From an uncultured Bacilli bacterium (lineage in GTDB: Bacteria > Bacillota_I > Bacilli_A > RF39 > UBA660), in the NCBI GenBank assembly GCA_934131005.1, contig CAKOYV010000002.1:59165-123164 (forward strand): 64,000 nucleotides of DNA, in the 5' to 3' direction. The notes beneath the pieces were generated by a model that did no database searches, had not been told where the DNA came from, and worked only from the letters and a program-made list of their open reading frames with translations. Below are positions 51,034 to 60,114 of the stretch, piece after piece (position 1 is the first letter of the stretch; each line of letters starts with the position of its first letter). Both the position numbers and the translations under genes were made by a program.

Positions 51034-52671
51034 CTATATTATACCTTTTTTTAATACTCCTGGCTGTTTTCCAAATATTGGATTTAATTTTTCACCTATT
51101 ACTAATGGCAAGTTATTATCTATCAAATAATTTATTAAAGCATAATTTTGACTGGGTGATAGAATAAAAAATGATGTATTAAGATAATTATCTATTTGAT
51201 ATTCTTCTGCTAAAGCAATTAAAATAGGAACTTTCTTTATCATTTGTTTTGCCCTAGAAACAATAGTAGAAGTAAGTAATTTTTTAAAACGAACATCCTC
51301 CCACTCTGGCATCTTTAATAATTTTCGAATATCATCAATTTTAGCATGAGCTAACGTTTGAGACGTAAACAATTCTGAATGTTCTCTATATTCTGGACTA
51401 TCCAATATTTTTTGAATATCTTCTAGCTTAGCTCGAGCTATTGTTTCTGATGTAAACAATTCTGGATGTTCTCTATATTCATCACTTTTTAATATTTCTT
51501 TAATATCTTCTATTTTAGTACGGGCTAATGTTTGAGACGTAAACAATTCTGGATGCGCCTTATACTCCTCACTTTTTAGCATAGCTTGAATATCTTCTAT
51601 TTTAGCATGGACTAATGTTTCTGATGTAAATAATTCTGGATGCGCCTTATACTCCTCACTTTTTAACATAGCTTGAATATCTCCAATTTTAGCATAAGCT
51701 AATGTTGTTGAAGTAAATAATTCTGGATGTGCCTTATATTCTTCACTTTTTAACATATCCTGAATATCTTCTATTTTAGCATGGGCTAATGTTGTCGAAG
51801 TAAATAATTCTGGATGTGCCTTATATTCTTCACTTTTTAACATAGCTTGAATATCTTCTAGCTTAGCATGAGCTAACGTTTGAGACGTAAACAATTCTGG
51901 ATGCTCCCTATATTCACTGCTTTTTAATATTTCTTGAATGTTTTCTAACCTAGCATACGCTAACGTTTGAGACGTAAATAATTCTGGATGTTCCTTATAT
52001 TCTTCACTTTCCAGCATAGTTCGAATATCTTCTATTTTAGTACGGGCTAATGTTTGGGATGTAAACAATTCTGGATGTTCCCTATATTCTGGACTATTCA
52101 ATATTTTTTGAATATCTTCTATCTTAGCATGATTCAATGTCTCTGACGTAAATAATTTTGGATGCATTTTATATTCATCACTATTCAATATTTTTTGAAC
52201 ATCTTCCAACGATGTTGAACCAAACTCAATACCAACCGCAACCGATAAAACACAACGTCTATCTAAATTTAATTTTTCTACTTCTGTTATTAATTTTTTA
52301 TTACAAGACAAAGTCGACGTATTATTTTTCAACTCTAAAATCCCATAATGTCTTTCTATATACTGATATGTCTCAACCAATTCATTTGGTTTTGTCGCTA
52401 AAACATGCAAACATGATTCTATAGAAGAAAATTCCATTTTTTGTTGCCTTAAAAAATCTACGTTTTTTGAAATTGCATCAACATTTTTATATAAAATACT
52501 AGGACATTTTTCTATGTTATCCCTGTTTATATTCAATTTGTTTATTAAAAAATTTAACGTATTATCAATCTCTTGATATTCCCCTGATAACAATATATTG
52601 TTATTCACTATTTTATCTGATGAAATGCCATATTTATCATATAACATCTTTAATGTGTATTCCCCAATCAA
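51034..52671 (-). CDS. 29-residue tandem-repeat helical solenoid protein
   Basis: The 545-residue protein has a unique N-terminal domain (about 1-150) and ten regular copies plus one degenerate copy of a 29-residue unit, KIEDIQ.ML.SEEYK.HPEL followed by FTSETLAHA. A unique C-terminal domain (about 440-545) follows. Each unit predicts two short helices, giving a superhelical solenoid of unknown family, possibly a protein-binding scaffold. The start is taken as TTG at 52671, which has AGGAGGGG six bases upstream; the longer reading adds a hydrophobic head without a ribosome site. No catalytic motif is visible. Confidence 0.72.
   Translation of the reverse strand: MIGEYTLKMLYDKYGISSDKIVNNNILLSGEYQEIDNTLNFLINKLNINRDNIEKCPSILYKNVDAISKNVDFLRQQKMEFSSIESCLHVLATKPNELVETYQYIERHYGILELKNNTSTLSCNKKLITEVEKLNLDRRCVLSVAVGIEFGSTSLEDVQKILNSDEYKMHPKLFTSETLNHAKIEDIQKILNSPEYREHPELFTSQTLARTKIEDIRTMLESEEYKEHPELFTSQTLAYARLENIQEILKSSEYREHPELFTSQTLAHAKLEDIQAMLKSEEYKAHPELFTSTTLAHAKIEDIQDMLKSEEYKAHPELFTSTTLAYAKIGDIQAMLKSEEYKAHPELFTSETLVHAKIEDIQAMLKSEEYKAHPELFTSQTLARTKIEDIKEILKSDEYREHPELFTSETIARAKLEDIQKILDSPEYREHSELFTSQTLAHAKIDDIRKLLKMPEWEDVRFKKLLTSTIVSRAKQMIKKVPILIALAEEYQIDNYLNTSFFILSPSQNYALINYLIDNNLPLVIGEKLNPIFGKQPGVLKKGII
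51256..52212 (-). repeat. 87-bp in-frame tandem repeats (10 full, 1 degenerate)
   Basis: The period is 87 bp (29 codons); for example AATTCTGGATG recurs at 51546 and 51633. Units around 51.54-51.87 kb are the most alike, while the outer units are more diverged, which fits growth from the middle by unequal exchange. The frame is kept throughout. Confidence 0.9.
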
Positions 52672-52781
52672 TCTAATCCCCTCCTTGCTAATTATAACAA
52701 AAACAAATAAATTCTTCAACATATACAAAAACACCTTAAATTTAAGAAAAAATTTATCAACAAATTAAATTTTTAACTAAG

Positions 52782-52804
52782 AAAAAAAGAACTTACAAAA
52801 GTTC
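52782..52804 (-). terminator. terminator of tRNA-Thr
   Basis: On the minus strand GAACTT / AAGTTC around TTGT followed by seven T. Confidence 0.85.
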
Positions 52805-52821
52805 CGCATAAAATTCATCTA

Positions 52822-52897
52822 TGGTGCTGAAGACAAGACTTGAACTTGCGACCTATTCATTACGAGTGAATTGCTCTACCAACTGAGCTACTCCAGC
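52822..52897 (-). tRNA. tRNA-Thr (CGT)
   Basis: A 76-base cloverleaf with encoded CCA: acceptor GCTGGAG, D-arm GCTCAGTTGGTAGAGC, anticodon loop CTCGTAA in an ATTCA/TGAAT stem, T-arm CGCAAGTTCAAGTCTTG. An extended -10 TGTTATAAT precedes it at about 52911-52919. Confidence 0.93.
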
Positions 52898-52946
52898 AAA
52901 ACCATACTAATTATAACATTAACCCAAAAATATTAAAAGACTTTTA

Positions 52947-52980
52947 TTAAAAATTAGCAAGGAGTAACTTAATACTCCTT
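52947..52980 (-). terminator. terminator of the 52979 gene
   Basis: On the minus strand AAGGAGTA / TACTCCTT around a short loop followed by GCTAATTTTTAA; the T-run is imperfect. Confidence 0.55.
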
Positions 52981-53935
52981 ACGTTCCCATGCCAAAATTT
53001 AACACAAAATAACAAATAACTCCTATAAAGACTAAAATAGCTAAAATTAAAACTAATATTTTTAAGATATTATGTGATTTATCATCATCATAAAAATCAT
53101 CATCTGCAAAATCATTCTTCGAAAATTGATAAGAACTAGTAAAAAAGTCTGTATCCATATCCTTCTCATGTTCCTTCTTAATAACATCTATATCACTTGT
53201 ATTATCTTTAGCTTGAAAAAAAGGCTTATCCAACTGTTTAGGTTTAAATTCTTCTTTCTTATCCTTAACTTTAGAATTATCATTATCTTTAATAGGCTCT
53301 GTAACAATCGTATCACCTGTTGGTTTTAAATCTACCAAAAGATCTAGCGATGGATTATCTTCTGGAATAACTTGCTCCACCAAAGGATCTGTAGATATCT
53401 GTCTTGTACGATATTTCATCTCACGAGTCATTCCTAAATAATCATCATCATTCTTATCATTATTATCTGACTTAGCCTCTTTTAAATCTAAATTTTCATA
53501 TTTACGACAAGCTTCTTTAATCTCATCAACAGATAACTCTCTACTCTCAAGTGTTGATAAAATATCTCCTCTAGGTTTAAATAACTTCTCTTCAGGTTCT
53601 TTCAACTTACTATTCTCATAGCGAGCTTTTTCTAATAACTTATTAATATCATAAATCTTTTGATCATCCAACTTACGTTTTCTACTCAACAATTCCTCAT
53701 CATTAAAATTTTTTACTTCTCTCCTTGGCTCTAAATTATTCCTATTAACAATTTCCTTAAGCCTCTCCATATCTATCTCATCTGTATTATCATCAATTGG
53801 TAAATTAGCAAAATCACCACTAGATGTATAAAATTGTTTATAAAGCCTCGAATTACGATTACTACGTGACATAGAATCATTAGTAAGATAATCTGTTTCA
53901 TTATTATTGTAATACTTATCTGATCTACTTTCCAT
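52979..53935 (-). CDS. tail-anchored protein with a long disordered cytoplasmic region
   Basis: The product (about 318 residues) is hydrophilic and low-complexity over residues 1-285, rich in Asp, Asn, Lys and Glu, with scattered short helices. It ends with one membrane helix (about 291-313, ILKILVLILAILVFIGVICYF) and only a few residues after it, so the large part faces the cytoplasm. The ATG at 53935 has GGGGTG six bases upstream. No domain is recognised. Such tail-anchored, disordered proteins often act in division or cell-shape scaffolds, but nothing here shows that. Confidence 0.6.
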   Translation of the reverse strand: MESRSDKYYNNNETDYLTNDSMSRSNRNSRLYKQFYTSSGDFANLPIDDNTDEIDMERLKEIVNRNNLEPRREVKNFNDEELLSRKRKLDDQKIYDINKLLEKARYENSKLKEPEEKLFKPRGDILSTLESRELSVDEIKEACRKYENLDLKEAKSDNNDKNDDDYLGMTREMKYRTRQISTDPLVEQVIPEDNPSLDLLVDLKPTGDTIVTEPIKDNDNSKVKDKKEEFKPKQLDKPFFQAKDNTSDIDVIKKEHEKDMDTDFFTSSYQFSKNDFADDDFYDDDKSHNILKILVLILAILVFIGVICYFVLNFGMGT

Positions 53936-54102
53936 AAATAGCACCCCATATCCTTACTAATATAATAACATACTTTACGACAAATTAAAATATCTTTTTT
54001 ACTTTTTACCTAATCTCTATTCTAACTAAAATATTATTTATACCCTAATAAGATTTTAATCATCAAACTCATAACTATATCTAACATAAAAAATTAATCC
54101 CC

Positions 54103-54717
54103 TTATAATTTTTCATAGTAATTATTAATTTTTTGAAAATCAATTATCTGAAAAAAATTATTAATATAGCCTAATTTATCATTTTTATATTCAAAAAAAT
54201 AAGCATGTTCCCATAAATCAAGACATATAACAGGCGTAAATTTATAAGAATATGGTGTATCTTCATTTGAAGTATTAATAATTTTTAACTTCCCATTATC
54301 AAGAACCAAAAACGTATAGCCACTTCCTACTAAATTCATACTAGACGCTATAAACTTATCCTTAAAAGATGCATAAGTAGTAAAATCTCTTTCAATATCA
54401 CGCTTTATTTTCCCAACTGGCATAATATTACCGCGATTAGAAATATTTGAAAAATATAAATTATGATTCAAAAAAGCTCCTAAATAATATAAAATTTCCC
54501 CTCGCACCATAAGTGGAAAAATATCTATCTTAAAAACTAACTGACTAGGCGTATAATTATAATGATAATCCTGACTCTCAAGTAAACTATTCAACCGACT
54601 AACAATTTTATAATATATATCATTATAATGAACATTCAAAACCTCATAAGTTAAATATGGACGCAAACTATAAAGTCCATAATCAAGCATTATCATCTGA
54701 TACAAAATATCACCCAC
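54103..54717 (-). CDS. iron/manganese superoxide dismutase-fold protein with altered active site
   Basis: The 204-residue protein matches Fe/Mn-SOD in both halves: LRPYLTYEVLNVHYNDIYY, ALNHNLYF-type AFLNHNLYFSN, SGYTFLVLDNGKLKI and DLWEHAYFFEYKNDKLGYI. The four metal ligands (His30, the His in FLNHN, the Asp and His in DLWEH) are kept. Key second-sphere residues are not: Tyr34 and His30 of E. coli MnSOD correspond to Ile38 and Ile34 here, and the Gln of NQDSP is Glu in NEDTP. Dismutase activity is therefore doubtful. It is coupled to the membrane protein at 54717 (TAGTG overlap). The start is uncertain: GTG at 54717 or a later codon. Confidence 0.75.
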   Translation of the reverse strand: MGDILYQMIMLDYGLYSLRPYLTYEVLNVHYNDIYYKIVSRLNSLLESQDYHYNYTPSQLVFKIDIFPLMVRGEILYYLGAFLNHNLYFSNISNRGNIMPVGKIKRDIERDFTTYASFKDKFIASSMNLVGSGYTFLVLDNGKLKIINTSNEDTPYSYKFTPVICLDLWEHAYFFEYKNDKLGYINNFFQIIDFQKINNYYEKL

Positions 54718-55097
54718 TAATCAAAAAATATTTCTGCCTCTATATTCCTATCATCAATAGCAATATACAAAAGAATTCCTGCAGCAAATAAAACTGCCAC
54801 ATCAGATATTAAAGATAAATAAGCATATTTTTTCTTATTATAACTATCATCATCAGAAAGAGACATAACTTCCATATAATCTTTAATCGTAAAATACAAA
54901 TATATAATTGTAACAATACTAAAAACCAAAATTTCTAAATATCTATACCATTTAGCACTCTCTTCATTATTAGTTTTAAAATAATCAATCTCTAACTTAT
55001 TAGCATAATAACTAATTCCAATAACAACTAAATAAATAATCCAAACAAAATTCTCCTGCCGTATTGCTCTAACTCTTTCTTCTAACTCATCTATCAT
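54717..55097 (-). CDS. three-helix membrane protein coupled to the SOD-like gene
   Basis: The 126-residue protein has three hydrophobic helices (about 17-33, 52-70, 93-112) and charged loops (LEIDYFKTNNEES, SLSDDDSYNKKKY). Its stop TAG shares a base with the GTG of the SOD-like gene, so both are made from one message. No family is recognised. The coupling suggests that the SOD-like protein may act near the membrane. Confidence 0.65.
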   Translation of the reverse strand: MIDELEERVRAIRQENFVWIIYLVVIGISYYANKLEIDYFKTNNEESAKWYRYLEILVFSIVTIIYLYFTIKDYMEVMSLSDDDSYNKKKYAYLSLISDVAVLFAAGILLYIAIDDRNIEAEIFFD

Positions 55098-55120
55098 ATT
55101 CTAACAAAATATATGAAAAA

Positions 55121-55144
55121 AAAGAAAAAAAAGACCTAAGTCTT
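55121..55144 (-). terminator. terminator of addA
   Basis: On the minus strand AAGAC / GTCTT around TTAG followed by a long T-rich run. Confidence 0.75.
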
Positions 55145-55211
55145 AAAAAATATTTTCTTCTATACTAAATAATATTAATAAATAACAAACAATTATTTTT
55201 ATTAATAACTT

Positions 55212-58200
55212 TTATATAGCACTAAACTCAGAATCCATAAGTGAGTATAAATATAAATTAACTCTCTTACCACTACAAGTTTTTATATAATCACAATATC
55301 CCTGCAACTGGCGAATATACCCCTCATCACTAACATTCTTTAACTTATAATCAATTATATCAATATAATCATCATACTCTAACATAAGATCTATAACCCC
55401 ATGATATAAAACATTATCTTTATCATAAACAAATTCATATTCCTTATATATATTAGCACACTCAATATTAGCCATCTTATCACTTTCTAAAAGTTTTCTA
55501 ACAATTCCTCTAGAAAAATCATCACTAATTAAATCATAATTCGGCTTCTTAAAATCAATATATTCTAATACCTCATGAATTTTTCGACCAAATTCCATAT
55601 TCTTATATTCTCTCTTACTAATAAGCTTAGCTTCCTTCTTAGAAAAACTCTGATTATCAATAAAATCATTATCTATCTCTAACTCATCTACTACTAATTC
55701 ATCTAAAACATCATCAATACTATCTTGATAATTACCAGCCTTTATTAAATTATAATCACGACTAAGACCTAACGTACTAACATCTATCATTCTTACCTTA
55801 TCTTTAATTCTAAACTCAACTGAATTAACAATATCTAAGATACTTCGATAGCCAATCTTTAAATTATTTCCCAAAACAGTATCATTACATGCATCATTAA
55901 CTTTATCACTATAAGGCCTTACCAAAATCATTTTCTCACGAGCTCGTGTAAGGGCCACATAAAATAGCCTAATTTTCTCACTAATTTCTTCTCTAATATA
56001 TTTATCACGCAATAATTCCTTATAAATAGTTTGCCCTATTCCATCCTTAAAATAAGGAACTATAATTCCAAAATCTTTATCTACTAAAAACTTCTCATTC
56101 AAATCTCTAATATTAAACGATTTATATAAACCACTAAAATAACAAATAGGATACTCTAACCCTTTAGATTTATGAATTGTCATAATCTTAACTGACTCAC
56201 TACCATTATCATTAACTTTATAATCAATACTATAGCCCTGTTCCAACAACTCTGTTAAATAGGTAGAAAAGCTATAAATATCATAGCCCAAATCTTCTAA
56301 ATTAGAAGCCATATCCATAAGCTTATCTAGCTTTACTAAACTACCCTCTATATTACCAATCTCAATCAATTTATCATAATAATTAAACTTATCAACAATC
56401 AAATCTAAAAGTTCTCTAATCGTAATATAATCAAGTTTAGAACTAATCTCCAAACACTTTTTATATAAATCACTATCCATATAACTATTATCTAAAAAAT
56501 AATTAAAAATATCATTATCTGGCATCGAAAATAAAAAGCTTCTCATAATACTTATAAATAAATACTTAAATTCCTGATCAATAACTTTATCCTTAATCTT
56601 AATAATAAATCTAATCAAATTCTTAATAATTTTTATATCATCAGCATCATTCATCGATTCATCCTTCAAGATAGTAGCATTAATTCCAAAGTAAGAAAGT
56701 ACTTTTTTATATAATGAAAAACTAGTAGCCCTATCCATAATAATCGAAAAATCACTATAAGTAATATCTCTCAAGCATCCCGTATCTTTATCAAAAACCT
56801 GATATTTATTATCATATTTCTCTTTAATATCTCTAGCAATAATAAAAGCCTCAATCTCTTCTTTAGAAAAGCCACTATCCCGATCATACTCATAAGTATA
56901 AACATCCATATCATTACTATGCTCTAACTCTTCCTTCAAATAAGCTTTATTACCAAAAACCATCTGATGACTCTTAAGATAATCAGCCCCTCCTATCACA
57001 TCATCCATAATCAAATTAAACATTACATTAATATTATCAATAACTTCCTCACGTGATCTAAAATTCTTATTCAAATCTATTTTACTATCCCTATTACTAA
57101 CACTATAATCATCATACTTATTTTTAAAAATATAAGGATTAGCATTACGAAAGCGATAAATAGATTGCTTAATATCACCAACCATATATACATTATGTGA
57201 ACTAATCATTGAAATAAACTCTTCCTGCAAATCATTAGTATCCTGATATTCATCAATCATAATCTCATTAAAACTATTTCTAATCTCATCTCTAACATCA
57301 CTATTATTCTTTAAAATATCAATCGCCATAATGGCAATATCATTAAATTCATAAAAATCACAACTACGCTTATAATCAGAAATTCTCTTAGTAAACTCTA
57401 AAATAATTGAAATAATAACCTGAACTGTATCACGTGTTGCATAAATAGCATCTCTTATCTCATCACTATCCTTATAAACTGCCAAAGCCTTAATTTCTTT
57501 AACGATATCACTAACTTGAGCTTTAAGATTTTTAACTTCACTACAACTTCCTCTAGGAACAGAAGGCAGTTTTAAATTAAGTCTACTAACCAAATCATCA
57601 TAACAAGAACTCTCATATAACATCTCTAAAGATTCACTAAGCTTACTAGCATATTCATTATCAATATAACTAATCTCTCTAACCAAATCACGAATCAATT
57701 CTCGTTTATTAAAAATAAGTTGCATATAACTATCAATATCTCTATCTATCTTAGCAGCATCATAAAAACTATCTAAATATTTATCCAAATATTCACGCTT
57801 ATTTGACAATAAATCAAGCTTATTACTAATTGTTAAAATATACTTCTTAATATCCTCATCATCTTTAATACAAAAAGATTTAATCATTTTCAAAAATAAT
57901 GGATCACGTTTTTCATATAATTCCAAAAAAATATCTTCCATTACTTTATTTTTATAAATATTAATAACACTAGAATCTATAATACCAATCGAATCACTAA
58001 CATTTAATAAATAATGATATTTTTTGACAGTCGATAGCGCAAAACTATCAAAAGTAGTAATATATGCTGCATCAAGCAAATTCAACTCTCCTGCTAATTC
58101 TGGAATTTTTTTAATCTTTTTTCTAATTCTATCAGCCATCTCTTGCGCTGCTGCTTTTGTAAAAGTTAAAATAAGCAACTCATTAATATGTACTCCATCC

Positions 58201-58346
58201 TTAAGTTTACGTATTACTCTCTCTGTCAAAACAGCCGTCTTTCCTGAACCAGCTCCTGCTGATACAATTATATTCTTATCATCATCATAAATAGCTTGCC
58301 ACTGCTCGCAAGTCCAAGTTACTCCCTTTGGCTTTGGTGGTATCAT
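55212..58346 (-). CDS. addA: ATP-dependent helicase/nuclease subunit A (AddA)
   Basis: AddA is the 3'-5' helicase and nuclease subunit of AddAB, which resects double-strand breaks until a Chi site. The N-terminal half is a UvrD-like SF1A helicase: Q-motif TCEQWQAI, Walker A SAGAGSGKTAV, TFTKAAAQEM, DEYQDTND, VGDIKQSIYRFR, KSKGLEYPIC and LFYVALTRAREKM. The C-terminal PD-(D/E)XK nuclease has HGVIDLMLEY and IDIIDYKLKN. The length (about 1044) is shorter than Bacillus AddA (about 1230). The ATG at 58346 or 58349 follows AGGAGG; the former gives better spacing. Two unrelated genes separate it from addB. Confidence 0.94.
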   Translation of the reverse strand: MIPPKPKGVTWTCEQWQAIYDDDKNIIVSAGAGSGKTAVLTERVIRKLKDGVHINELLILTFTKAAAQEMADRIRKKIKKIPELAGELNLLDAAYITTFDSFALSTVKKYHYLLNVSDSIGIIDSSVINIYKNKVMEDIFLELYEKRDPLFLKMIKSFCIKDDEDIKKYILTISNKLDLLSNKREYLDKYLDSFYDAAKIDRDIDSYMQLIFNKRELIRDLVREISYIDNEYASKLSESLEMLYESSCYDDLVSRLNLKLPSVPRGSCSEVKNLKAQVSDIVKEIKALAVYKDSDEIRDAIYATRDTVQVIISIILEFTKRISDYKRSCDFYEFNDIAIMAIDILKNNSDVRDEIRNSFNEIMIDEYQDTNDLQEEFISMISSHNVYMVGDIKQSIYRFRNANPYIFKNKYDDYSVSNRDSKIDLNKNFRSREEVIDNINVMFNLIMDDVIGGADYLKSHQMVFGNKAYLKEELEHSNDMDVYTYEYDRDSGFSKEEIEAFIIARDIKEKYDNKYQVFDKDTGCLRDITYSDFSIIMDRATSFSLYKKVLSYFGINATILKDESMNDADDIKIIKNLIRFIIKIKDKVIDQEFKYLFISIMRSFLFSMPDNDIFNYFLDNSYMDSDLYKKCLEISSKLDYITIRELLDLIVDKFNYYDKLIEIGNIEGSLVKLDKLMDMASNLEDLGYDIYSFSTYLTELLEQGYSIDYKVNDNGSESVKIMTIHKSKGLEYPICYFSGLYKSFNIRDLNEKFLVDKDFGIIVPYFKDGIGQTIYKELLRDKYIREEISEKIRLFYVALTRAREKMILVRPYSDKVNDACNDTVLGNNLKIGYRSILDIVNSVEFRIKDKVRMIDVSTLGLSRDYNLIKAGNYQDSIDDVLDELVVDELEIDNDFIDNQSFSKKEAKLISKREYKNMEFGRKIHEVLEYIDFKKPNYDLISDDFSRGIVRKLLESDKMANIECANIYKEYEFVYDKDNVLYHGVIDLMLEYDDYIDIIDYKLKNVSDEGYIRQLQGYCDYIKTCSGKRVNLYLYSLMDSEFSAI

Positions 58347-58486
58347 CATATTCCTCCTCACTAATCTTTATATAAGTATATCATTTCTAAATATCTAAAT
58401 CAATTAATTAAACTAGATAAAATAAAAAAGAGAGTCCTAAGAAAAATAGTAAACCTCTTCAGATTCACTATTTAATAATCATGCCT

Positions 58487-59545
58487 TTATCTTCTATACC
58501 ATTTTTTTGCTCTAGTATAAATTCTTGACTCTACTTTTTTATAAGCAACAGGATAAATATCAGAATACGAAATAGCTTCGTATGCTAAATCATGAATTTT
58601 GTTTTTGCCTAAATTAGTCATAAACCAAGTTCCAACTTTTCCACCAGAAACAATATCTGAAGAAATATCTCTCCAACAAATATCATCCTTAGCATCAGGA
58701 ATATCAGCCTTATCTATATACTTAAAAAAGGCTTCCATTTTTCTATTTGTATAATCATCTGTTCTTTTATCTTTTCTTTCCAAAATAATCTTTTCTATTT
58801 TTAAATAAGCATTTGGATATATCTTTTTATATTTTTTTACTTTTTCAAAGAATGAGTCAATTAAATTAGGTTGTAAATTATAACTAAACCAAAAACAAAC
58901 CATACTATTATTAACAGCTCGCTCATAAATATCACACCATCTAACATCACTATAAGTTATTGGAATTGGATTATTTTCAATATACTTCATAAAAATAGCC
59001 AATTTATCATAATTAACAAAATTACTCCCCTTTTGAAAATTACATTTAACAGCATTATTAATCTTTTTATAAACAAAATTATCTTTTCCAACACAATTCT
59101 CTACTTGTCTCATAAAAAGATTAAATTTATCTTCCTGTATATTTGAAAAAAACCAAGTACTAACTAAAGATTTATCTCTACAACTCTTATCCAAATCAAC
59201 CCATCGTACATTCGAAAAATGATTTGGAATATCATGCTTTTTAATATATTCCAAAAACATAGCTAAACGTTTTGCTTCAGATTTTTTTTGCATAACACTA
59301 ATTACAAATTTTAATTTATACAAAACTTTCTTATATGCACTAGGATTAGCCACCTTATAATTATCTATTCTTGCTAAAAATAAAGAAATTTTTCCCTTTT
59401 TAAGCTTACTCTCAAACCAAGAATAAACCTGCTCCTCGCTATCTAGCTTACTATCTATATCACACCATCTAATATTATCATTACACCTTGGAATATCATG
59501 ATTCTCCACATAATTTATAAAAGCCTCTAATTTCTGAGCTTCCAT
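58487..59545 (-). CDS. four-repeat Trp-rich protein of unknown function
   Basis: The 352-residue soluble protein is built of four units of about 85-90 residues. Each has K..AF..YI...DIP, then RW.D (I/L), then V..WF...L and a closing AYKKI-like helix. Examples are ENHDIPRCNDNIRWCDID, KKHDIPNHFSNVRWVDLD, ENNPIPITYSDVRWCDIY and DKADIPDAKDDICWRDIS. The units are diverged (about 30% alike by eye). The IP...W...W spacing faintly recalls HA domains and the 13028/14390 family. It is inserted between addB and addA on the same strand. No catalytic motif is visible. Confidence 0.65.
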   Translation of the reverse strand: MEAQKLEAFINYVENHDIPRCNDNIRWCDIDSKLDSEEQVYSWFESKLKKGKISLFLARIDNYKVANPSAYKKVLYKLKFVISVMQKKSEAKRLAMFLEYIKKHDIPNHFSNVRWVDLDKSCRDKSLVSTWFFSNIQEDKFNLFMRQVENCVGKDNFVYKKINNAVKCNFQKGSNFVNYDKLAIFMKYIENNPIPITYSDVRWCDIYERAVNNSMVCFWFSYNLQPNLIDSFFEKVKKYKKIYPNAYLKIEKIILERKDKRTDDYTNRKMEAFFKYIDKADIPDAKDDICWRDISSDIVSGGKVGTWFMTNLGKNKIHDLAYEAISYSDIYPVAYKKVESRIYTRAKKWYRR

Positions 59546-59586
59546 TCTAATTCCCCCTTATAAATATTCTTTATTTTTTTTAGAAA

Positions 59587-59618
59587 AATTAAAAGATAGA
59601 GTAATCTAAACACTCTAT
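59587..59618 (-). terminator. terminator of the 59621 gene
   Basis: On the minus strand ATAGAGT / ACTCTAT around a 9-base loop followed by CTTTTAATTTTT. Confidence 0.75.
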
Positions 59619-59620
59619 TT

Positions 59621-60034
59621 CTAATTATTCATCTTTAAAATAACTTGTCCTGTACCTAATATAAGCAATACTCCACCTAAAATAGCAATTCCATAATTAA
59701 CACTTGTCCCTGTACTCTCAACTGAAACAGCACTTCCAGAAGTTTTACTCTCTTCATTATCTGAACTATCATTCTTACTATCAGATTTTTCCTCACTATT
59801 ATTATCTTTAGTACTATTATCCTTCTTAGCACTATCTTTACTACTATCATTATCTTCACTAGAACTATTAGAAGAATCATTACTATCTTTTTTACTATTT
59901 TTCTTTATAACCTCACCATTGGAATTAAAAGAATCATCCTCTAACTTACTTTTACTATAAAGATTTAATGAAACAGCACTAATTGCTATTATAATAGATA
60001 CAATTACTAAAAAATTCAATATTTTTCTTAACAT
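59621..60034 (-). CDS. Ser/Asp/Lys-rich surface protein with a sorting-signal-like C-terminus
   Basis: The 137-residue protein has an N-terminal hydrophobic signal or anchor (about 6-26). A disordered Ser/Asp/Asn/Lys region follows (30-100), then VESTG just before a C-terminal hydrophobic helix (about 112-133) and a short KMNN tail. VESTGT lies at the same place as VPATGT in the adhesin at 9059, so it may be a variant sortase signal, although the Pro is missing. It lies between addB and the repeat protein, away from the sortase. Function unknown. Confidence 0.6.
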   Translation of the reverse strand: MLRKILNFLVIVSIIIAISAVSLNLYSKSKLEDDSFNSNGEVIKKNSKKDSNDSSNSSSEDNDSSKDSAKKDNSTKDNNSEEKSDSKNDSSDNEESKTSGSAVSVESTGTSVNYGIAILGGVLLILGTGQVILKMNN

Positions 60035-60114
60035 AATAAACCCACCTTTGACTAAATATTATAATCATTTTCCAGAGAAAATCAACCCCTAAATAAAAAT
60101 TTCTTAACCAATCA

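Noticed and set aside
51256..52212. 87-bp repeats resembling a CRISPR-like array
   Set aside because: They are in-frame 29-codon units of a protein with no spacer structure.
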